From Xanthomonas sacchari (GTDB lineage Bacteria; Pseudomonadota; Gammaproteobacteria; Xanthomonadales; Xanthomonadaceae), in contig NZ_CP100647.1 in the NCBI RefSeq assembly GCF_024266585.1, positions 4,073,001-4,137,000 on the forward strand: a stretch of 64,000 nt of DNA, in the 5' to 3' direction. Made by a program: the position numbers and the translations under genes. This document shows, in pieces, positions 59,129-64,000 of the stretch (position 1 is its first letter; every line of letters begins with the position of its first letter). The notes beneath the pieces are model-generated. The model saw nothing but the letters and a program-made list of their open reading frames with translations, was not told the origin of the DNA and did no database searches.

Positions 59129-60082
59129 ATGAACCTGCGTGATCTGAAATATCTGGTGGCGCTGGCCGATCACAAGCATTTCGGGCGCGCCGCCGCGGCG
59201 TGCTTCGTCAGCCAGCCGACGCTGTCCACGCAGATCAAGAAGCTCGAGGACGAACTGGGCGTGCCGCTGGTCGAACGTGCCCCGCGCAAGGTCATGCTGA
59301 CCCCGGCCGGGCGCGAGGCGGCCAGCCGCGCGCGCGGCATCGTCGCCGAGATCGAACAGATGAAGGAGGCGGCGCGGCGCAGCCAGGACCCGGAAGCCGG
59401 CACCGTGCGCCTGGGCATCTTCCCCACGCTCGGCCCGTATCTGCTGCCGCACGTGATCCCGCGCATCCGCGAGCGCTTCCCACAGCTGGAACTGCTGCTG
59501 ATCGAAGAGAAGAGCGACGTGCTGCTGACCCGCCTGCGCGAGGGCCGGCTGGACGCGGCGCTGCTGGCGCTGCCGCTGCACGACGAGCAGTTGCACGCCG
59601 AATTCCTGTTCGAGGAACCGTTCGTGCTGGCGGTGCCCGAACAGCATCCGCTGGCGCGGCGGCCGACCCCGCTGACCATGGCGGAACTGCACGCGCAACG
59701 CCTGCTGCTGCTCGAGGACGGGCACTGCCTGCGCGACCAGGCGCTGGACGTGTGCCATCTGTCCGGCGCGCTGGAGAAGGCCGAGTTCCAGGCCACCAGC
59801 CTGGAGACGCTGCGGCAGATGGTCGCCGCCAACGTCGGCGTGACCCTGCTGCCGCTGCTGGCGGTGCAGCCGCCGGTGGCCAATCCGCCGAACCTGCGGC
59901 TGCTGCCGTTCGCGCCCGACGGCGGCCCGAGCCGGCGCATCGCCATGCTGTGGCGGCGCAGCTCGGCGATGGGCGCGTTCCTGCAGCAACTGGCGCACCT
60001 GTTCGGCGCGCTGCCCGAAGACCTGTTCACGCTGCCGGCGCAGGCACCGCTGCCGAGCCCGGCACCGCGCCAGGTGGCCTGA
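59129..60082 (+). CDS. oxyR: Hydrogen peroxide-sensing LysR-type regulator OxyR
   Basis: LysR-type activator of peroxide defence genes. The 317-residue product has the N-terminal winged helix (LKYLVALADHKHFGRAAAAC, SQPTLSTQIKKLEDELG) and the redox cysteines Cys200 and Cys209 (EDGHCLRDQALDVCH), which correspond to the disulfide pair of the Escherichia coli protein. Ribosome site GAGGAA. It lies 154 bp after ahpF; the gap has no gene. Confidence 0.98.
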   Translation: MNLRDLKYLVALADHKHFGRAAAACFVSQPTLSTQIKKLEDELGVPLVERAPRKVMLTPAGREAASRARGIVAEIEQMKEAARRSQDPEAGTVRLGIFPTLGPYLLPHVIPRIRERFPQLELLLIEEKSDVLLTRLREGRLDAALLALPLHDEQLHAEFLFEEPFVLAVPEQHPLARRPTPLTMAELHAQRLLLLEDGHCLRDQALDVCHLSGALEKAEFQATSLETLRQMVAANVGVTLLPLLAVQPPVANPPNLRLLPFAPDGGPSRRIAMLWRRSSAMGAFLQQLAHLFGALPEDLFTLPAQAPLPSPAPRQVA

Positions 60083-60195
60083 ACGGGACCGCTGCGGCCG
60101 CGGCGTCGCATCGGCGCCGGCTTGCTTGCACAATGGCGACAGGGGGCGGCACGGTGCCGCCCCCGTTCGTTGTGTCATCCCACCGGAGCCTGTCC

Positions 60196-60627
60196 ATGAC
60201 CTCGCAACACCGCAGCGGCCTGCCGCCCTCGTTGATTGTCTCCAGCCGCGACCTGGCGCGCCTGGAAGCCCTGCTCGACACCCCTGCCTTGCACCAGCAC
60301 CCGGCCGCGCTCGCGCTGGGCGCAGAACTCGACCGCGCCACCGTGATGGCGCCCGACCAGATTCCTCCCGGCATCGTCACCATGCACGCCCGCGTGGAGT
60401 GCGAAGACGAACTGCACGGCGAACGCCACCAGCTGACCCTGGTCTACCCGCACGAAGCCGATGCCGCGCATGCGCGCATCTCGGTGCTGGCCCCGGTCGG
60501 CAGCGCCCTGCTCGGCCTGGCCGTGGGCCAGTCCATCGACTGGCAGGCGCCCGGCGGACGCCCGCTGCGCCTGCGCGTGACCGCGGTGCAGCGCGCCGAC
60601 GACGACAACGCGCGCGCAGCGCGTTAA
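60196..60627 (+). CDS. Rnk-like GreA/GreB C-terminal domain protein
   Basis: A 143-residue protein resembling Rnk, the regulator of nucleoside diphosphate kinase, a relative of GreA/B lacking the coiled coil. Seen: [16 protein letters not shown], and the domain end [20 protein letters not shown] and [21 protein letters not shown], the typical GreA-like FKBP fold. Start at ATG 60196. Confidence 0.88.
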   Translation: MTSQHRSGLPPSLIVSSRDLARLEALLDTPALHQHPAALALGAELDRATVMAPDQIPPGIVTMHARVECEDELHGERHQLTLVYPHEADAAHARISVLAPVGSALLGLAVGQSIDWQAPGGRPLRLRVTAVQRADDDNARAAR

Positions 60628-60673
60628 CGTGCGCGGCCCTATCCTTGTTTCCACTCGTTCCCGAGAGATACCG

Positions 60674-61642
60674 ATGACCTCTTCCGCCCCCTCCAAGCTC
60701 GCCCAGTTGCGCGAGTTGTCCGTGGTCGTGGCCGATACCGGCGATTACGACGCGATCAAGCGGCTCAAGCCGGTGGACTGCACCACCAATCCGACCCTGG
60801 TGAAGAAGGCGCTGGACCTGCCGGTCTACGCCGACCTGATCGACGAGGCGCTGGCCTGGGCGCGCGGCCAGGACGGCGACCACGCCGCCCTGGTCGACGA
60901 GATCGCCGACCGCCTGACCATCGGCGTCGGCGCCAAGCTCAGCGCGCTGGTGCCCGGCCGCGTGTCCACCGAAGTGGACGCCGACCTGGCCCACGACACC
61001 GCCGCGACCATCGCCAAGGCGCACAAGTTCATCGCCATGTACGCCGAGCACGGCATCGCCAAGGACCGCATCCTGATCAAGGTCGCCGCGACCTGGGAAG
61101 GCATCGAGGCCGCGCGGCAGCTGCAGCAGGACGGCATCGACTGCAACCTGACCCTGATCTTCAACCGCACCCAGGCGCTGGCCTGCGCCGAGGCCGGGGT
61201 GTTCCTGATCTCGCCGTTCGTCGGCCGCATCCTCGACTGGTACGTGGCCCATGGCCAGACCCCGGCGAGCATCGACGAGGACCCGGGCGTGCAGTTCGTG
61301 CGCGGCGTCTACGACGAGTTCAAGCGTCGCGGTTCGCCGACCGTGGTGATGGGCGCCTCGTTCCGTTCCACCGCGCAGATCGAGGCGCTGGCCGGCTGCG
61401 ACCGCCTGACCATCTCGCCGGACCTGCTGGAGAAGCTCGACGCCGACCATGGCCCGCTGCCGCGCAAGCTCTCGCCCGGCCAGGCCGACGGCGCCAAGGT
61501 GGAGCCGATCGACGCCAAGCGCTTCGCCGCCGACCTGGCGGCCGATCCGATGGCCACCGAGAAGCTGGCCGGCGGCATCGACACCTTCGCCAAGGACCTG
61601 CAGACGCTGCGCGACACGATCCGGCACAAGCTGATCGGCTGA
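60674..61642 (+). CDS. tal: Transaldolase
   Basis: Pentose-phosphate enzyme exchanging a three-carbon unit between sedoheptulose 7-phosphate and glyceraldehyde 3-phosphate. The 322-residue product has [12 protein letters not shown], the Schiff-base Lys136 in [15 protein letters not shown], and [20 protein letters not shown]. Ribosome-site region CCGAGAGATACCG. A strong terminator follows. Confidence 0.98.
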   Translation: MTSSAPSKLAQLRELSVVVADTGDYDAIKRLKPVDCTTNPTLVKKALDLPVYADLIDEALAWARGQDGDHAALVDEIADRLTIGVGAKLSALVPGRVSTEVDADLAHDTAATIAKAHKFIAMYAEHGIAKDRILIKVAATWEGIEAARQLQQDGIDCNLTLIFNRTQALACAEAGVFLISPFVGRILDWYVAHGQTPASIDEDPGVQFVRGVYDEFKRRGSPTVVMGASFRSTAQIEALAGCDRLTISPDLLEKLDADHGPLPRKLSPGQADGAKVEPIDAKRFAADLAADPMATEKLAGGIDTFAKDLQTLRDTIRHKLIG

Positions 61643-61668
61643 GCGGCGCACGCCTTGCGGCACCCGGA

Positions 61669-61695
61669 GAGCGGCGGCGACGCCGCTCTTTTTTT
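61669..61695 (+). terminator. Rho-independent terminator of tal
   Basis: GAGCGGCG-GCGA-CGCCGCTC, an 8-bp perfect stem with a tetraloop, followed by seven Ts (61689-61695), 26 bp after the tal stop. Downstream, GGGGAATCGGGAATCGGGATGGGG (61699-61722) is a half copy of the GGGAAT repeat family. Confidence 0.95.
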
Positions 61696-61932
61696 GTGCG
61701 GGGAATCGGGAATCGGGATGGGGCGGGTGTCCGCCGCGCGGCCTGTTCGTCGCTCGGTCCGCTGGTGTCGATGCATGCCGCTGCGCGGCGCGACGTCGCG
61801 TCGCCAACGACACGGAACACTGCAAACAGGCGCAGGCGCAACGCACATCCTCCACGGCGCATTCAACACCGCCTTGGCGCGGCCGCAACTTTCGCCGGGC
61901 TATGCTGCGCACCCGAGTGCAGAGGCAAGGCA

Positions 61933-62502
61933 ATGGCGACAATCGCAGTGGTGATGGTGGACGGCGTGGCGGACTGGGAAATCGGCACCATCCTGCCGGC
62001 GGCACGGGCCTGGTTCGGCGACACGCTGCAGATCGCCAGCATCGACGGCAAGCCGGTCACCTCGATCGGCGGACTGGACCTGCACCCCACCTATGCCCTG
62101 TCGGACCTGGCGCCGCTGGACGCCGACCTGTGGCTGCTGCCCGGCAGCGACCGTTGGCAGGCCGGCGAGATTCCCGGGCTGAGCGCGTTGCTGCAGCAGC
62201 GCCTGGACGCCGGCCGTGGCGTGGCGGCGATCTGCGGCGCGACCCTGGCGCTGGCCTACGCCGGCCTGCTCGATACCCGCGCGCACACCAGCAATTCCGA
62301 AGCCTTCCTGCGCGAGCATGCCAGCGTCTATGCCGGCAGCGCGCACTACCAGGAGCGCCGCGTGGTCAGCGCCGGCGGCCTGATCACCGCCCCCGGCACC
62401 AGCCCGGTCAGCTTCGCCGAGGAATGCCTGCGCCTGCTGCATCCCGAACGCGAGGAGCAGATCGCGCAGATGCGGCAGATGTTCGCGGCCGAGTTCGTGT
62501 AA
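61933..62502 (+). CDS. DJ-1/PfpI-superfamily protein
   Basis: A 189-residue class I glutamine amidotransferase-like protein: IAVVMVDGVADWEIGTIL at the start, and the nucleophile elbow VAAICGATLALA (Cys about 101). Length and fold match the DJ-1/PfpI superfamily; activity (deglycase, protease or chaperone) is not predictable. Ribosome site GGCAAGG. The gap before it (61696-61932) has no other gene. Confidence 0.9.
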   Translation: MATIAVVMVDGVADWEIGTILPAARAWFGDTLQIASIDGKPVTSIGGLDLHPTYALSDLAPLDADLWLLPGSDRWQAGEIPGLSALLQQRLDAGRGVAAICGATLALAYAGLLDTRAHTSNSEAFLREHASVYAGSAHYQERRVVSAGGLITAPGTSPVSFAEECLRLLHPEREEQIAQMRQMFAAEFV

Positions 62503-62714
62503 CGCGACCAGTGCCACCTGTCATGCAGACAGCGGCGACGCTGCCTGACTACAGTTGTCGCCACACCCTGCGACACGCCGGCCGCACCCTGCGGTCCGCC
62601 ATCGGCGGCTGAGCGCGGCGCCACGGCCGATCCGTGGCGCGCTCGACGCAGCGGCGGGCACGCACCCAGGTGCGGCGGGTGGGTGTTTCCGACGACTTCG
62701 ACAGGAGAGGGTGC

Positions 62715-63941
62715 ATGCGCGGATGGATGGCGCGTTGTCTGTTTTCGCTGGCGCTTGCCGGCACCAGTGCCGCCGGCGTGGCGGCCGCGCCGACACCGAC
62801 CCGGGTCGCGATCCTGGGCGTGGAGCACGCCGCACAGCTGGTCTCCGAGCGCGACCAGCCGGGCGTGCTCGCCGCGTTCCTGGAGCAACTCGCACCGGAC
62901 GCGGTGTGTATCGAGCGCCCGCCCGAGCAGGCGGCGCGAGGCGACTATTACGAATACACCTACGAGGTCCAGGGGGTGATCCTGCCGTACGCCGCGGCGC
63001 ATCCAGTCGCCCTCTGTCCGATCGACTGGATGCCGCCGGTGGAGGACGCCAAGCTCGGCTTCGGCGTTGATCTGGACACCCCGCTGGAACTGCGCCGCGA
63101 GCAGGGTTTCCAGGGCTTCCTGTCGTTCCCCGACAAGGCCGCCCTGCAACGCGACATCTTCGCCGCGGATGCGGCCGAGAACGTGGCCGCGGTGCAGAAG
63201 TGGGCGCAGACGCCGGCACCGCGCGCCGACCTGGACCTGCCTCGGCGCCTGTACCTGTACCGCACCTTCCTGCAGGCCCAGCGCATCCGCGCCGCGGCGT
63301 TGGCGCATCCGGGCAAGACCGTGCTGGTGGTGGTCGGCTATTTCCACAAGCCGGACCTGGAAGCGATCCTCGCGCACGATCCGGCGATTGCGCTGGTCCA
63401 GCCGTCGACGCTGGGGCACCCGGCGGCGGACGCGGTCGAGCGCGCCACCACCGCGACGCAGCGCGCGGCGATCCTCGCCTTCAACCTGCTCGGCACGCAG
63501 GCCGACACCGGCAACGTCGACTGGGCATGGATAAGCCGCGTCCTGGATGCGTACGCGGCCGGCGCGTCGGCCGCCGAAACGGCGCTGTTGCGGACCCGCC
63601 TGGCGCTGCTGAGCGGCCATCTCGCACCGGCCGAGGCGCGGCGGCGCTACGCGCAGCTCGCCACGGAGACGCCGGCCGAACTCGGGTTCGGCTGGACCGG
63701 CGTGCAGGACCACGCGCGCGTGGATTCCTTCTTCGACCCCTTCGGCAACCTGACGGTCCGCCAGCGCGCGACGCTGGAACTGGCGCGGACCTGCTACGCC
63801 CTCGGCCAGAACCGCGACGGCGACGCGGCGATCGAACGACTCAAGGCCGACCTGTCGCCGCGCAAGGCGCTGCAGCTTTCCGGCTATGCGGCATGGCTGC
63901 GGCCCGCCGCCGGCAAGGGCAGCACGGGCATCGCCAAGTAA
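62715..63941 (+). CDS. Exported protein of unknown function
   Basis: A 408-residue protein with a clear signal peptide (MRGWMARCLFSLALAGTSAA, cleaved near GVAAA) and a soluble body. The first half contains ILGVEHAAQLVSERDQPGVL, IERPPEQAARGDYYEYTYEV and VLVVVGYFHKPDLEAIL, faintly like TraB/GumN- or DUF5694-type proteins; the second half is helical with TPR-like character. Ribosome site AGGAGAGG. I cannot assign a function. Confidence 0.85.
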   Translation: MRGWMARCLFSLALAGTSAAGVAAAPTPTRVAILGVEHAAQLVSERDQPGVLAAFLEQLAPDAVCIERPPEQAARGDYYEYTYEVQGVILPYAAAHPVALCPIDWMPPVEDAKLGFGVDLDTPLELRREQGFQGFLSFPDKAALQRDIFAADAAENVAAVQKWAQTPAPRADLDLPRRLYLYRTFLQAQRIRAAALAHPGKTVLVVVGYFHKPDLEAILAHDPAIALVQPSTLGHPAADAVERATTATQRAAILAFNLLGTQADTGNVDWAWISRVLDAYAAGASAAETALLRTRLALLSGHLAPAEARRRYAQLATETPAELGFGWTGVQDHARVDSFFDPFGNLTVRQRATLELARTCYALGQNRDGDAAIERLKADLSPRKALQLSGYAAWLRPAAGKGSTGIAK

Positions 63942-64000
63942 GCGGAGGGCGGCGGCCGGACGCACGCGGTCGCCGCGCCCATCGGGATTCGGTCTCGCGC

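Overview
The window is a GC-rich bacterial chromosome segment that looks like a Xanthomonas species (Xanthomonadaceae). Supporting signs are the ahpC-ahpF-oxyR cluster, an O-GlcNAc-transferase homologue very like the X. campestris enzyme, a proline iminopeptidase of the Xanthomonas type, a lipase effector with a C-terminal XVIPCD-like region next to a lipoprotein immunity gene, and two families of intergenic repeats common in this group. The species cannot be fixed from the sequence alone.

Layout: 1-9.2 kb is the classical translation/transcription block on the minus strand. Read in the direction of transcription it is tRNA-Tyr, tRNA-Gly, tRNA-Thr, tuf, tRNA-Trp, secE, nusG, rplK, rplA, rplJ, rplL and rpoB, which runs off the left edge. 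9.3-16.3 kb continues on the minus strand with ychF, pth, rplY, prs, tRNA-Gln, ispE, lolB and a TPR protein. From 16.3 kb the plus strand carries hemA-prfA-GNAT, the OGT homologue, a monooxygenase-like gene behind a SoxR-type promoter, and moaB-XRE-ppk2. 24-28 kb holds a TlpA-like lipoprotein and a YihY-type membrane protein, divergent from wrbA-DUF2069, then a one-domain asparaginase-like protein and YbaK. 28-32 kb has two tandem secreted subtilases; 32.5-37 kb has ilvE, sufT and pntB-pntAb.

37-41 kb is a mosaic. A sigma/anti-sigma/DUF3106 operon and an IS110-family element lie between pntAb and its partner pntAa. The IS110 element (38700-39847) has split a REP palindrome, and its 217-nt leader folds into two loops whose internal segments match the target and donor ends, as expected of a bridge RNA. 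41.5-46.3 kb has two tandem DUF1631 proteins. 46.4-51.6 kb has small enzymes (nitroreductase, 5'-3' exonuclease, NUDIX, N-formylglutamate amidohydrolase, transglutaminase-like, proline iminopeptidase). 51.7-55.4 kb is an effector/immunity locus with a decayed immunity paralogue. 55.5-64 kb has prmC, ahpC-ahpF-oxyR with an OxyR-like operator, an Rnk-like gene, tal, a DJ-1/PfpI protein and an exported protein of unknown function.

Most observations below come from reading the sequence by eye; no database search was run. Translational coupling by 4-base overlaps (ATGA or GTGA) is widespread and was used to choose several starts. The most interesting signals are the IS110 bridge-RNA candidate, the SoxR-box-controlled gene, the ispE stop codon inside the tRNA-Gln anticodon loop, and the effector/immunity locus.
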